From Vibrionaceae bacterium (GTDB lineage Bacteria > Pseudomonadota > Gammaproteobacteria > Enterobacterales > Vibrionaceae): 42,692 bases of DNA. The first letter of the stretch is position 1. Every line of letters begins with the position of its first letter. Shown here one piece after another: positions 33,806 through 42,655 of the stretch. Under the pieces are notes generated by a model, which saw only the letters and a list, made by a program, of their open reading frames with translations, had not been told where the DNA came from and ran no database searches. Both the position numbers and the translations under genes were made by a program. Location of the stretch: positions 1 to 42,692 of the forward strand of contig JAAEZQ010000028.1 of assembly GCA_018222805.1 (NCBI GenBank). Reading direction: 5' to 3'.

Positions 33806-33830
33806 AAAGCAGGGATTGAATCCCTGCTTT
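33806..33830 (+). terminator. Rho-independent terminator after metE
   Basis: AAAGCAGGGA-TTGAA-TCCCTGCTTT, a perfect 10-bp stem, is followed by ATAGTTCTTTT, 17 bases past the metE stop. Confidence 0.8.
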
Positions 33831-33908
33831 ATAGTTCTTTTCACTTGCCATTCAGCTACGATACTTGGAGTAAAGCTAATACTGAACTAGCTTGCCAAAT
33901 TACTGTAG

Positions 33909-34295
33909 TTAATTACTGCAACGTTGTTCAGAGATCAATTCGTCTGCCATCAATTGCCCACGAGTGTTACGTACTTTCACTCTATACATCAAGCCCATAT
34001 TAATTTGGTCCCGAATCTCGGGCTTGTGGCAGAATGTGTAGATACTGGAGTTAAGCACCTGTGCGAGTGGCTTAGCACCCATTGCACCATCATTATAAAT
34101 CATCATCATTTCAACCACGTTTTTTTTAGAAGAAACTCGCATGATTTGCAGTGGTCCGTACTCCATTGGTAGTCCAGCAGAAAGAACCCCAGCACGGTTA
34201 GATGCTAACAGCTCCAGCTGATGTTGCTTATCAGCACTGGATGTACAACCCGCTAGCGCACCAAGCGCTAGAAAAAAACACAGTAATTTTCTCAT
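33909..34295 (-). CDS. gspS2: AspS/GspS-beta type II secretion pilotin lipoprotein
   Basis: A 128-residue lipoprotein (lipobox ALAGC, Cys17). The mature part matches the Vibrio pilotin AspS: ELLASNRAGVLSAGLP, EYGPLQIMRVSS, MMMIYNDGA, YTFCHKPEIRDQINMG and RNTRGQLMADELISEQRC. The two Cys (in YTFCHK and EQRCSN) can form the known disulfide. The pilotin carries the GspD secretin to the outer membrane. It lies after metE and before YciI, as I recall for V. cholerae, which supports the call. Confidence 0.82.
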   Translation of the reverse strand: MRKLLCFFLALGALAGCTSSADKQHQLELLASNRAGVLSAGLPMEYGPLQIMRVSSKKNVVEMMMIYNDGAMGAKPLAQVLNSSIYTFCHKPEIRDQINMGLMYRVKVRNTRGQLMADELISEQRCSN

Positions 34296-34298
34296 AAA

Positions 34299-34595
34299 TT
34301 AAAACACTTTTTTGAACGGTTTTACGATTACGTTTTCGTAAACGCCCGCCGCCACGTAAGGGTCTTTGTCTGCCCAGGCTTTCGCGTCTTCCAAAGAATC
34401 AAACTCAGCTATGACGGTTGAACCAGTAAATCCCGCTTCTCCTGGGTTATCAGAATCAATCGCTGGCATTGGGCCTGCGGTTAGAAGTCGTCCTTCATCC
34501 TGAAGTTGTTGTAAACGTTCTAGGTGTTGAGGGCGAACACTCATGCGTTTTTCTAATGAATTCTCGATGTCCTGAGAAAAGATGACATACCACAT
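34299..34595 (-). CDS. yciI: YciI family protein
   Basis: A 98-residue protein of the YciI/YCII dimeric ferredoxin-like family. It shows [40 protein letters not shown] and [20 protein letters not shown]. The His in PQHLERL and the Asp in KDPY are the usual conserved pair. Function unknown. Only 3 bases separate it from the pilotin gene, so they are probably co-transcribed. Confidence 0.88.
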   Translation of the reverse strand: MWYVIFSQDIENSLEKRMSVRPQHLERLQQLQDEGRLLTAGPMPAIDSDNPGEAGFTGSTVIAEFDSLEDAKAWADKDPYVAAGVYENVIVKPFKKVF

Positions 34596-34709
34596 AGCAT
34601 AGTTCCTTAATTGGTAGGTTGAAGCCCTAATTTAACGACTTTTTGGCACTTCTCACAAGTTAACAATGGAAAATGTGAGAATTTTCCAGCGATTAGAGTC
34701 GCTACAAAC

Positions 34710-35105
34710 CTATTTTGCGATTGGGCGTGGCTTGCCTTCACTGTCAATAGCAACATAGTTAAAGGTTGCATCACACACCATAAAGCGATCTTCAATGCCG
34801 TCCACTTTCACCGGTTTCACCCATACTTCAAGGTCTACACTCATTGAAGTGCGACCAATGTTTTTACACACACCGTAGCAGCAGACAACATCACCGACGC
34901 TGACTGGCTTTCTAAACGTAATACTGGAAACAGAAACGGTGACGACGCGTCCGGAAGAAATTTCCTTCGCCAAAATAGCACCAGCTAAGTCAAGCTGGGA
35001 CATAATCCAGCCACCAAAGATATCGCCGTTCGCATTAGTATCAGCAGGCATTGCGAGGGTACGAAGCAGTAGTTGGCCTTTCGGAGAGTTAAATTCTTGG
35101 CTCAT
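34710..35105 (-). CDS. yciA: YciA acyl-CoA thioesterase (hotdog fold)
   Basis: A 131-residue hotdog-fold enzyme. The motif NANGDIFGGWIMSQLDLAGA (Asn24 region, Asp39) is the YciA active-site signature. FRKPVSVGDVVCCYG and SVDLEVWVKP follow. YciA hydrolyses short and medium-chain acyl-CoA. It sits between YciI and YciB, as in E. coli and vibrios. Confidence 0.93.
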   Translation of the reverse strand: MSQEFNSPKGQLLLRTLAMPADTNANGDIFGGWIMSQLDLAGAILAKEISSGRVVTVSVSSITFRKPVSVGDVVCCYGVCKNIGRTSMSVDLEVWVKPVKVDGIEDRFMVCDATFNYVAIDSEGKPRPIAK

Positions 35106-35239
35106 TGTGACATCCTAAATCATCGGCAGCGCTTAAATTATAACAATCACAGCAAGCAAATGTTCTCAAGAATTTTAACAAGCTAAGATGATCAGTTAAT
35201 TACTACGATTGGTATCAAGCGCAAATATTAATTGGAACA

Positions 35240-35268
35240 GTAACAAAACAGCGACCCGTAGGTCGCTG
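35240..35268 (-). terminator. Rho-independent terminator after yciB
   Basis: CAGCGACC-CGTA-GGTCGCTG (35249-35268) is followed on the minus strand by TTTTGTTAC. A wider GCGCAAA/TTTGCGC pair (35219-35225 and 35280-35286) surrounds it. Confidence 0.78.
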
Positions 35269-35308
35269 CTAATAAGAAGTTTGCGCGGATTATAGCAAAG
35301 TTGAGCTG

Positions 35309-35872
35309 TTATTCATCAACCGAAACATCGGAGGAGTTAGTTTTCTGCTCTTTTGGCATGTGCTTGTAGATATAGAAGCCTGTAGCAATCATATAACTGA
35401 ATGTCGCAATAAGCAGGCCAAACACTTTAAAGTTAACCCAGACGTCCAGTGGGAGCTCGTATGCAACGTAGATGTTTAAACCTGCACAGAAAGAGAAAAA
35501 ACCGACCCAAGCCCAGTTGATACGTGTCCAAATATTTTCAGGAAGGGAGATCTCTTTTCCTAGCATCCCCTTAATCGCTGATTTGCCCATCGCATGACTA
35601 ACTGCAAGACCAATAGCAAATACCATGTACACAATGGTCACTTTCCATTTAATGAAGTTGTCATCATGGAGAAAGATGGTCATGCCACCAAATACAGCCA
35701 CCATCACGAAAGTGATCAACTGCATCTTTTCCACTTTTTTGTAAAGCGCAAACGTCAAAACGATTTGAATAGCCGTCGCGACGATGAGTGCCCCAGTCGC
35801 AACGTAAATGTCGTACATCTTATACAAGGCAAAGAAGACAATGAGTGGAATAAAATCAAGAATTTGCTTCAT
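35309..35872 (-). CDS. yciB: YciB / IspZ inner-membrane septation protein
   Basis: A 187-residue polytopic protein with five or so transmembrane helices. It begins [40 protein letters not shown] and the conserved VNFKVFG are family marks. In E. coli YciB interacts with divisome and elongasome proteins and affects envelope integrity. The start at 35872 (MKQILDF) is taken because the family begins there; an upstream in-frame ATG adds 19 unlikely residues. Confidence 0.92.
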   Translation of the reverse strand: MKQILDFIPLIVFFALYKMYDIYVATGALIVATAIQIVLTFALYKKVEKMQLITFVMVAVFGGMTIFLHDDNFIKWKVTIVYMVFAIGLAVSHAMGKSAIKGMLGKEISLPENIWTRINWAWVGFFSFCAGLNIYVAYELPLDVWVNFKVFGLLIATFSYMIATGFYIYKHMPKEQKTNSSDVSVDE

Positions 35873-36247
35873 GTTGCAGAAAACTACCTGGTTATTGAGT
35901 TGCTCACAGTCTAGCGGAATCTGGCGCAATGTGAATAGCTCGAGACAATTGGATACAAAAATTGCAGCGACAATGGCGGCAATCCCTGTCCCTAATTTAT
36001 AGTTTAGGCGACATTCTGGTATTGGGGGATACTTGTTTTTACATCTTCTATGCAGCCTTCACACAAAAGGTTATCTACTGTGGCAGCAAGCTCGTTATTG
36101 GTCATGATGAATCAGGCTGAGATCCATGTGTCTGCCAGCTCACATCGCTATCTCCCCATCAAACCTTTCTACCTTTGGGTACTAGTACCCTAACTTAGAG
36201 AGTTCGACTTACTTCTCTGTCGATTAAGTAGGCACCGGTTATGCCAA
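35873..36247. other. Spacer between yciB and luxN
   Basis: Apart from a candidate 33-codon ORF, no gene. It contains a perfect 14-bp palindrome GGGTACTAGTACCC (36177-36190) 58 bases beyond the luxN stop, and weak dyads near 36198-36230. Confidence 0.5.
36004..36105 (-). CDS. Candidate 33-residue protein with a CxxC motif
   Basis: A minus-strand ATG frame beginning [20 protein letters not shown] and ending in QYQNVA, with stop at 36004-36006. The CxxC and the even codon use look protein-like, but no clear Shine-Dalgarno precedes it and I know no family. It lies upstream of yciB on the same strand. Confidence 0.25.
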   Translation of the reverse strand: MTNNELAATVDNLLCEGCIEDVKTSIPQYQNVA

Positions 36248-38800
36248 TTACTTAACTTTACATTTAAAGGAGTTTGGCTCGGCACGTTGATTTTGAATAA
36301 GCCACGTTTGTATCATCTCACGTAATGCATTTAAGGTTGTCGGTTTGTTCAAACGACCATCCATTTGCGTGGAAATCTGTGCTAGCTCTGAGGCTCCTGA
36401 CTCCCCTGACAATGCAATAACCTTGACCTCCGGGGATATAGCTTTTATGTGTTGGCTTGCATCGAAACCATTCATAACTGGCATCTGCACATCCATCAGA
36501 ACTAAATCGATTTTGTGAGATTTAACTATCTCTATTGCGGTTGCGCCGTTATTTGCCTGTAAACTTTGGACACCTAACTGTTTCAAATACAGCTGAACTA
36601 ATGTGCGTTGCACCTCTTTGTCATCCACGATGAGCACTGTTGGTGTATTATCGCCGATTTTTAAGCTGTTCATTACAAGAGGCTCAACTCCACCTTTTGA
36701 AGCATGGCCGTCTTCGGTGCGGATTCTTAAGGTCTCTGCTGCTGGTGAATTTGGTACGACAGGAAAGTAAAGATAGAACTCAGTGAATTCTCCTTTTACA
36801 GAGTGGCATTCAATTCGGCCGCCAAATGAACGCATCACTCGCTGACAGTAACTCAGACCCAGGCCACTCCCACCACTTTTTTGGTATGAAAAGAAATCGT
36901 CAAAAATCTTGTGCAGAATTGTGCTGTCGATACCTGGCCCGGTATCTCGAAAAATTAATGTGTTCTCATATGACCCAGTTTGAGTTCTCATTTCAATTTG
37001 GCTGGAGGGATAAGAATCAAAATAGTAAACCGCATTGCGGATCAAGTTGAAAATAACGAAGTTAAACAGGGTTTCATTTAACATCACAACAAAATCATCT
37101 TGGTGGGGAAATTGGATCCTTTCTATGATCTTTTCATTTTCAAAACCATAGAGAGCTATCGCTTGATGAACAGCCTTATGAATGGAGGTCGCCACCTGAG
37201 GTTCTTGTTCTGGTGATGTGTCACTGACTTCTCTCAATATTATATCGATGACCTGCTGTCCTCGTTGAATTGCAGCTTGCCCTTTATTGATGTCACCTTT
37301 CAGGGTTTCTGATGGAAACTGGGAGTCAATATGTTGTGTTAGGACTTCAAATTGCAATTGTACTTGGGTAAGAGGATTGCGCATTTCATGAGCGATGGAG
37401 TGCGCGAGCGCGCGACTTTGACGGACTTTTCTATCTGCTTCGATGATGCTTTGCACGCGAGTCAGCAAGGTTTGTAAAGCAGAAATCTCTTCGTTAGAAA
37501 ACAGTTTTTGGTTTCTTTTATGGGAAGAAATCAATAGGTGAGTAACTGAGCGGCTATGTCCATATAGCGGCATGACCAGCGCGGTATCACTAGAGCGCAT
37601 TCTATTGTAGAGCTTTCTCAATCCACTTCTGTTTGCTGATGTGTACTTTATTTCCTCAGACAGTTCATCGAGTAGCAGAACTGGTTTGTCAGAGCTCATA
37701 TAGTTTTCATAAAACGTTCCCGAAAATTGACTGCTGACCAATTGCAGTTTGTCTTTAGGGACATCAAGTAACATCCCAAGTTTTTCCATTGCATCATCAA
37801 TGGAACGCTTAAAGTCATCTTCCAGACCAAGAATTTGTTGTACCGGAGTTTGCTTTTTAAAATAGACAAAATAAGACACTAAGCGACTCACTCGACGATA
37901 TAGCCAGTGCCAGGTAATGCCAACCAGTGCACAGATCGGAATTGAGATTAGCCATTGGCTGTCCTTGGTTATTGGGATCAACACCGCACCTAAAGGTAAT
38001 ACAAAAATACCGCACACCAGTAACGTGCTGATGGCTATATAGGCGAGATATTTTGCACTATAGAAGCGCGAGGTGAGTAAAGCGTAGCCAAAAAATAGCA
38101 TTTCACTGATGGAGAGTGCTGGTGGCAACCATGTCAGTGAAAAGTCACCGAGAAAATAGGTCATTCCGAGATGTATAGCTGTGGTCGACAGCATGAATAC
38201 CAAGATTCCTGCAATCATGTAATTACTTTTAGCCAGCACTAGTTTGCTGCTGTTGACACGCATACGTGCAAGGTTGATGAGTGTAAGAGCAATCAACGTC
38301 AGTATAGAGGTGAAGAAATAGGCAGTGTGGGAGCCAAATTCAATCGCAAACTCACTAGGCCCACGAATAGAGACATTTTCTACCGTTAGATCCGGTCGTA
38401 AGTTTATAAAAAGTGCGTACCCTGAGAGCAGGATAAAGATCAGTTGCTGCCATCTTTTTATATGCGTCTTTTTCTGCTCGGCGAGCAATCGACAGGAAAA
38501 ATAATAGGCAAAGGCAAAAGAGAAGAAGGAAGCGAGATTAGCCAATTTAGCCATGAAAACACCACCTTCTGAGCCAAGTGTTACCAATAGCTCAGTATGA
38601 AAATAGGCATTACTGCTAATCCAGATGATGATACAAGCAGAGTAAGCGATGTAGGGCGCCTGATGGGTGCCCAAAATTCCCTCATCCCTTTTTTTTAGGC
38701 GATAGCAATAGTACAACAGCCAAAGGAGAACGGTGGCTACGGTGATATATAATATTATGGCTTTTGGATAAAGCAGACCTGCCAAACCAAAATCAAACAT
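36248..38800 (-). CDS. luxN: LuxN, acyl-homoserine-lactone receptor hybrid kinase
   Basis: An 850-residue hybrid sensor kinase. Residues 1-310 hold about nine transmembrane helices. The kinase core has His471 in SIAHEMRNPL, an N-box (FNLIRNAVYYFD), G1 (DTGPGID) and G2 (GGSGLGL). The receiver domain is residues 720-835, with phospho-acceptor Asp770 in LVLMDVQMPVMNG. His471 falls at the position known for V. harveyi LuxN, and the length is 850 against 849. Phe155 and Phe162, reported to matter for 3-hydroxy-C4-HSL binding in V. harveyi, are kept. In the quorum-sensing cascade it feeds LuxU and LuxO. Its start overlaps the small upstream ORF by 8 bases; no luxM is present. Confidence 0.95.
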   Translation of the reverse strand: MFDFGLAGLLYPKAIILYITVATVLLWLLYYCYRLKKRDEGILGTHQAPYIAYSACIIIWISSNAYFHTELLVTLGSEGGVFMAKLANLASFFSFAFAYYFSCRLLAEQKKTHIKRWQQLIFILLSGYALFINLRPDLTVENVSIRGPSEFAIEFGSHTAYFFTSILTLIALTLINLARMRVNSSKLVLAKSNYMIAGILVFMLSTTAIHLGMTYFLGDFSLTWLPPALSISEMLFFGYALLTSRFYSAKYLAYIAISTLLVCGIFVLPLGAVLIPITKDSQWLISIPICALVGITWHWLYRRVSRLVSYFVYFKKQTPVQQILGLEDDFKRSIDDAMEKLGMLLDVPKDKLQLVSSQFSGTFYENYMSSDKPVLLLDELSEEIKYTSANRSGLRKLYNRMRSSDTALVMPLYGHSRSVTHLLISSHKRNQKLFSNEEISALQTLLTRVQSIIEADRKVRQSRALAHSIAHEMRNPLTQVQLQFEVLTQHIDSQFPSETLKGDINKGQAAIQRGQQVIDIILREVSDTSPEQEPQVATSIHKAVHQAIALYGFENEKIIERIQFPHQDDFVVMLNETLFNFVIFNLIRNAVYYFDSYPSSQIEMRTQTGSYENTLIFRDTGPGIDSTILHKIFDDFFSYQKSGGSGLGLSYCQRVMRSFGGRIECHSVKGEFTEFYLYFPVVPNSPAAETLRIRTEDGHASKGGVEPLVMNSLKIGDNTPTVLIVDDKEVQRTLVQLYLKQLGVQSLQANNGATAIEIVKSHKIDLVLMDVQMPVMNGFDASQHIKAISPEVKVIALSGESGASELAQISTQMDGRLNKPTTLNALREMIQTWLIQNQRAEPNSFKCKVK

Positions 38801-39059
38801 TCTGGTTCACCTGTGAAAGAAGTCTGACTTGTCGACCAAAGTACTTCCCATTGAGGACTACGAAGAAAGTTTGAGATTTTAAGCGCCACTCATTGATGAA
38901 AATACAGGCACAGCTAACCATGCCAATGCTCAAAAAACATAAGCACAGCAGAAAATAGTAGTGAGTTGAACGATGAACGGCCTCATGTGCAACTATCTGA
39001 TTTTTATGAATAGACCCATCTGTATTGGAGATCAGGTCTAAAGACAACTTTAGACTCAT
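38793..39059 (-). CDS. Small bitopic membrane protein overlapping luxN
   Basis: An 88-residue protein starting MSLKLSLDLISN (39059), with one strong transmembrane helix (about residues 35-56, YYFLLCLCFLSIGMVSCAC). A conserved-looking tail ends GKYFGRQVRLLSQVNQNV. AGG 8 bases before 39059 favours that start; an upstream ATG at 39080 adds seven residues. Its stop overlaps the luxN start by 8 bases, so translation is coupled. It is far too short for a LuxM-type synthase (about 390 residues), and I do not recognise it as any named family. Confidence 0.65.
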   Translation of the reverse strand: MSLKLSLDLISNTDGSIHKNQIVAHEAVHRSTHYYFLLCLCFLSIGMVSCACIFINEWRLKSQTFFVVLNGKYFGRQVRLLSQVNQNV

Positions 39060-39167
39060 GAAACAACCTAGCACTGACATTTTTTATATTTTATAGGTGC
39101 GTTATATCACGTTACATAATTTATGCTACCAGTTTCTTTTTGTATGGTTATCTAATGCAAAAGTTGG

Positions 39168-39198
39168 ACAAAAAAAAGCCGCTCGTTTAGAGCGGCTT
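39168..39198 (-). terminator. Rho-independent terminator after the symporter gene
   Basis: AAGCCGCTC-GTTTA-GAGCGGCTT (39176-39198). On the minus strand it runs into TTTTTTT. It lies 23 bases past the symporter stop and isolates the luxN unit, whose promoter must lie in 39060-39167. Confidence 0.85.
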
Positions 39199-39220
39199 CT
39201 ATATATTTATCAAAGAATAA

Positions 39221-40483
39221 TTAAGCTTCTTGCTTACTCAGCTCAACTTCTTTTTCTGCTTTAACTTCTTCTTCTACTAGCGCATCAACAATGACAGCAC
39301 ATGCTGCATCGCCAGTGATGTTCAGAGCCGTACGAATCATATCGAAGATACGGTCTAGAGCGAATAGTAGTGGTAGACCTTCAATTGGAATGCCAGCCGC
39401 TAGCAGAACCGCAACAACCAAGAATGATGGACCTGGTACGCCAGCCTGACCAACAGCACCAAGAGTAGAAGTTACGATGATCGCGATGTAAGCGCCCATG
39501 CCCAGATCAATGTTAAACAACTGAGCGAAGAAGATGGCTACCAAGCCGTAGTAAATCGCGTTACCAGACATGTTGATCGTTGCGCCAAGAGGCAGAACGA
39601 ACGAAGCTGTAGAGTTTCTAACGCCAAGATCTTTTTCACAAGTGTCCATCGTTACAGGCAGCGTTGCCATTGAAGAAGCTGTAGATAGTGCAACTGCTTG
39701 TGGCTTCTTCATTGAAGAAAGGAATTTCTTCGCTGATGTCTTAGTGAAAATATGAACCATAGCTGGGTAAACAACGAAACCAAAGATTAGGATCGCTGCT
39801 ACGTAGACCACGAACAGTTTAAATACAACCATTAGTGCGCCAAAACCAAACGTACCAACCGCTTCAGCCATTAGGCCAAATACACCGATAGGAGCAATGA
39901 TCATCACTTTATTGATCATCCAAACCATCGCGTCAACAATGCAGTTAACACCGTTGATGATAGGTTCACGGCGCTCTTTAGCTTGTTGAGAAATCGCAAT
40001 GCCAAAGAACATACAGAATACTAGGATCTGTAGAATGTTCGCTTCGTTCAGTGACTGGAAAACGTTGGTTGGGATCATACCAGTGATGGTTGCCCAGAAA
40101 GTTGGTAGCTCACCTTTAGAAGCGTATTCAGCAGAGAACATGCCTTCAACGCCAGAAACGTCGATGCCGATGCCCGGTTGGAATACTTCACCCATAAATA
40201 GAGCAAGTGCAACTGCCAGAGCTGAAGTTAGACCAAAGTAACCTAGTGTTACTAAGCCAACTTTACCTGCCGATTGGCTGTTACCAAGACCCGCAGCACC
40301 AGAAATCAAAGCGACAGCAACCAACGGGATTACTAGCATTTTGATTAGGTTAATAAAGATAGCACCAAGTGGCGCGAAGACCGTAGCGTCGTGACCCATT
40401 AGAGCACCAACGGCTGTACCCACGATCATTGCAATGACGACTTGCACGCCAATGTTGTTTAGCAAACTCTTTTCTTTTAACAC
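39221..40483 (-). CDS. Dicarboxylate/amino acid:cation symporter (DAACS family)
   Basis: A 420-residue polytopic transporter of the GltP/DctA type. Family marks are the serine-rich reentrant loop STASSMATLPVTMDTCEKDL, NMSGNAIYYGL, GAVGQAGVPGPSFLVV, and the end FDMIRTALNITGDA. It likely co-transports glutamate/aspartate or a C4-dicarboxylate with Na+ or H+. The start GTG at 40483 (MLKEKSLLNN) is preferred because AGAGG lies about 8 bases upstream; the longer frame from 40531 has no ribosome site. Confidence 0.9.
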   Translation of the reverse strand: MLKEKSLLNNIGVQVVIAMIVGTAVGALMGHDATVFAPLGAIFINLIKMLVIPLVAVALISGAAGLGNSQSAGKVGLVTLGYFGLTSALAVALALFMGEVFQPGIGIDVSGVEGMFSAEYASKGELPTFWATITGMIPTNVFQSLNEANILQILVFCMFFGIAISQQAKERREPIINGVNCIVDAMVWMINKVMIIAPIGVFGLMAEAVGTFGFGALMVVFKLFVVYVAAILIFGFVVYPAMVHIFTKTSAKKFLSSMKKPQAVALSTASSMATLPVTMDTCEKDLGVRNSTASFVLPLGATINMSGNAIYYGLVAIFFAQLFNIDLGMGAYIAIIVTSTLGAVGQAGVPGPSFLVVAVLLAAGIPIEGLPLLFALDRIFDMIRTALNITGDAACAVIVDALVEEEVKAEKEVELSKQEA

Positions 40484-41030
40484 TTCCGTAACCTCTGTGC
40501 TAATAAAATGTAAAATCCTAAAATTACACACTATTTATATATAAATAAATGGATAATAATTTCGCCCCTGCTTTTTACACTTATCATTCACAATTGGCAA
40601 TATGCGAAACAGCTTATTGATGAAATAATCGATATTTTATTGACGAATGCTAACTTTTTGCTCAATAGCAAACGTTTGCTATTTGTTTGTCAAATGCGTT
40701 GTTGGCTGACTTATCAATCCAGTTAATGGTGTGGCTTTTTTTAGAGCAAATGTTTGTTAACAAAATGTTTGCTGTTTTGAGGTTGGGCGGGAACGCATTT
40801 ATTGCCTGATATTTCTGACAATAATTAGGATGCAAGCTCACACTTTAGTGATTTGACGCTTATAAATGTTAAATATTTTACATTCTTAGGATGTTAACTC
40901 TTGTAAATATAATGTTAACAAGTGGCGGTTGAAGATGCAAAAAACCGTATGAAGCCACTACATTGTTAATTTTTTGTTGTTAAATCCTTAAGGGCAATGT
41001 GAATGCCAATAATTTAGAGGTGGAGTCATT
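40484..41030. other. 547-base divergent promoter region between symporter and acyl-CoA synthetase
   Basis: AT-rich, no coding frame. It holds a perfect 20-bp palindrome (40674-40693), two weaker related sites (40745-40773) and three ATGTTAA repeats (40867, 40890 and 40912 regions). GGTGGAG before 41031 is the synthetase ribosome site. Confidence 0.6.
40674..40693. promoter_or_regulatory. Perfect 20-bp LacI/PurR-like operator
   Basis: AATAGCAAACGTTTGCTATT is its own reverse complement. The core GCAAACGTTTGC matches the PurR consensus and other LacI-family operators. Related half-sites AGCAAATGTTTGTT (40745-40758) and AACAAAATGTTTGCT (40759-40773) lie 50 bp further. Confidence 0.6.
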
Positions 41031-42572
41031 ATGATGAATCTTGCTGCTGCGCTGCAGCGAAATGCTGCCAGTAAGCCTGATAAGACAGCGTTGATATGCG
41101 GTGACTTGGAAATTTCTTATTCTCAATTTGATGCGATCGCGGGCAAAATTGCGACGTCTTTGATCAATAGTGGTGTCAAACCGGGTGACCGAGTCGCGTT
41201 GTCGTGTCCTAATCTGCCTTTCTTTGCGTTTATTTATTTCGCTGTTCAGAAAGCGGGTGCAGTTGCCGTACCACTCAACGTGTTATTGAAAGCAAGAGAA
41301 ATTAAATATCACCTAGAAGACTCAAACGCTAAGTTTTTCTTCTGCTTTGAAGGTACGGCAGAGTTGCCAATGGCCAGAGAAGGTGTGAAAGCCTTTAAGG
41401 AAGTTGAAACCTGCGAACACATGGTGGTAATGACCCAGTCGCAGGCTGATTTAGAGTGGGGTGGCGTACCAACACTTAACGCCTTTATTCGTGACGTTGA
41501 ACCACTAGCTGATTACGTGCCACGTAATGCGGATGACACCTGTGTTGTGTTGTATACCTCGGGTACGACCGGAATGCCGAAAGGGGCGGAGTTAACGCAA
41601 CAAAACATTGTTATGAATGCTATCGTTGGGCAGAACGTCATGGCCATGCAAGGGGACGATGTACACTTAGTGACCTTGCCTCTATTCCACACATTTGGTC
41701 AAACTGTGCACTTGAATGCAAGTGTCTTGGGTGGTGCAACTTTGGTTCTTGTTCCTCGATTTGAACCTTCTCATGTTCTTGAATTGATCGAAAAACACAA
41801 AGTGACCATTTTCGCTGGTGTACCAACAATGTACATCGGTATGCTTCATGCAGACACTAATTATGATATTTCGTCGCTGCGCGTGGCGGCAAGTGGTGGT
41901 TCATCGTTACCAACGGAAGTGTTCCGTGCGTTTGAAGAAAAGTTCAACGTGCCTATTTTGGAAGGTTACGGCTTATCTGAAACGAGTCCTATTGCCTGCT
42001 TCAACCATTTAGATCAAGAGCGAATTCCTGGCTCGGTTGGCCAGCCTATCCAAGGTGTAGAAGTTAAGCTTGTCGATTTAGATGGTAATAAAGTGGCTTT
42101 AGGTGAAGAAGGTGAAATCGTCGTTCGTGGTCATAACGTCATGAAAGGTTACCTAGGGCGTCCAGAAGTAACAGAGTCTGTGCTGAAAAACGGCTGGTTC
42201 CACACCGGTGACGTTGGTCGCTTCGATAAAGCAGGCAACTTGTACATTGTAGATCGAATCAAAGACTTGATTATTCGTGGTGGCTTTAACGTATATCCAC
42301 GAGAAATTGAAGAAGTGTTTATGACGCACCCTGCGGTTGCGATGGTTGCGGTAATTGGTATTCCTCATCAAGAGTACGGAGAGGAAATTAAGGCTTACGT
42401 GGTTCTTAAACCTGATCAGGAAATTGAAGCGTCAGAGCTTCAGACTTGGGGACGTGAACATTTAGCGGCATTTAAATATCCTCGTTTTGTTGAAATTCGT
42501 GACCAACTTCCGATGAGTGCAACAGGTAAGATCTTAAAGCGCGAGTTGAAAGCAGAACTCAAAGTCGCTTAG
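41031..42572 (+). CDS. Long-chain-fatty-acid/acyl-CoA synthetase (AMP-forming)
   Basis: A 513-residue adenylate-forming enzyme. The P-loop-like motif is VLYTSGTTGMPKGAELT (about residue 173). LEGYGLSETSPIACF and the C-terminal TGDVGRFDKAGNLYIVDRIKD, PREIEEV and ATGKILKREL (catalytic Lys) are present. This build activates carboxylic acids to acyl-CoA. The exact chain length cannot be read. GGTGGAG precedes the two ATG codons at 41031. Convergent upstream gene is the symporter; a terminator follows. Confidence 0.88.
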   Translation: MMNLAAALQRNAASKPDKTALICGDLEISYSQFDAIAGKIATSLINSGVKPGDRVALSCPNLPFFAFIYFAVQKAGAVAVPLNVLLKAREIKYHLEDSNAKFFFCFEGTAELPMAREGVKAFKEVETCEHMVVMTQSQADLEWGGVPTLNAFIRDVEPLADYVPRNADDTCVVLYTSGTTGMPKGAELTQQNIVMNAIVGQNVMAMQGDDVHLVTLPLFHTFGQTVHLNASVLGGATLVLVPRFEPSHVLELIEKHKVTIFAGVPTMYIGMLHADTNYDISSLRVAASGGSSLPTEVFRAFEEKFNVPILEGYGLSETSPIACFNHLDQERIPGSVGQPIQGVEVKLVDLDGNKVALGEEGEIVVRGHNVMKGYLGRPEVTESVLKNGWFHTGDVGRFDKAGNLYIVDRIKDLIIRGGFNVYPREIEEVFMTHPAVAMVAVIGIPHQEYGEEIKAYVVLKPDQEIEASELQTWGREHLAAFKYPRFVEIRDQLPMSATGKILKRELKAELKVA

Positions 42573-42623
42573 ACAGATGATTAAATGCAAAGCCAGCTAG
42601 TGATTAGCCTGTCTTTTATACAG

Positions 42624-42655
42624 AAGTCTCTCACATGATGTGAGGGACTTTTTTT
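42624..42655 (+). terminator. Rho-independent terminator after the acyl-CoA synthetase
   Basis: AAGTCTCTCACA-TGA-TGTGAGGGACTT (one wobble pair) followed by five T, 51 bases after the stop codon. Confidence 0.85.

Noticed and set aside
38793..39080. Reading the small ORF before luxN as a truncated LuxM
   Set aside because: It has a strong transmembrane helix and no recognisable synthase motif, and LuxM is a soluble enzyme of about 390 residues; treated as unknown.
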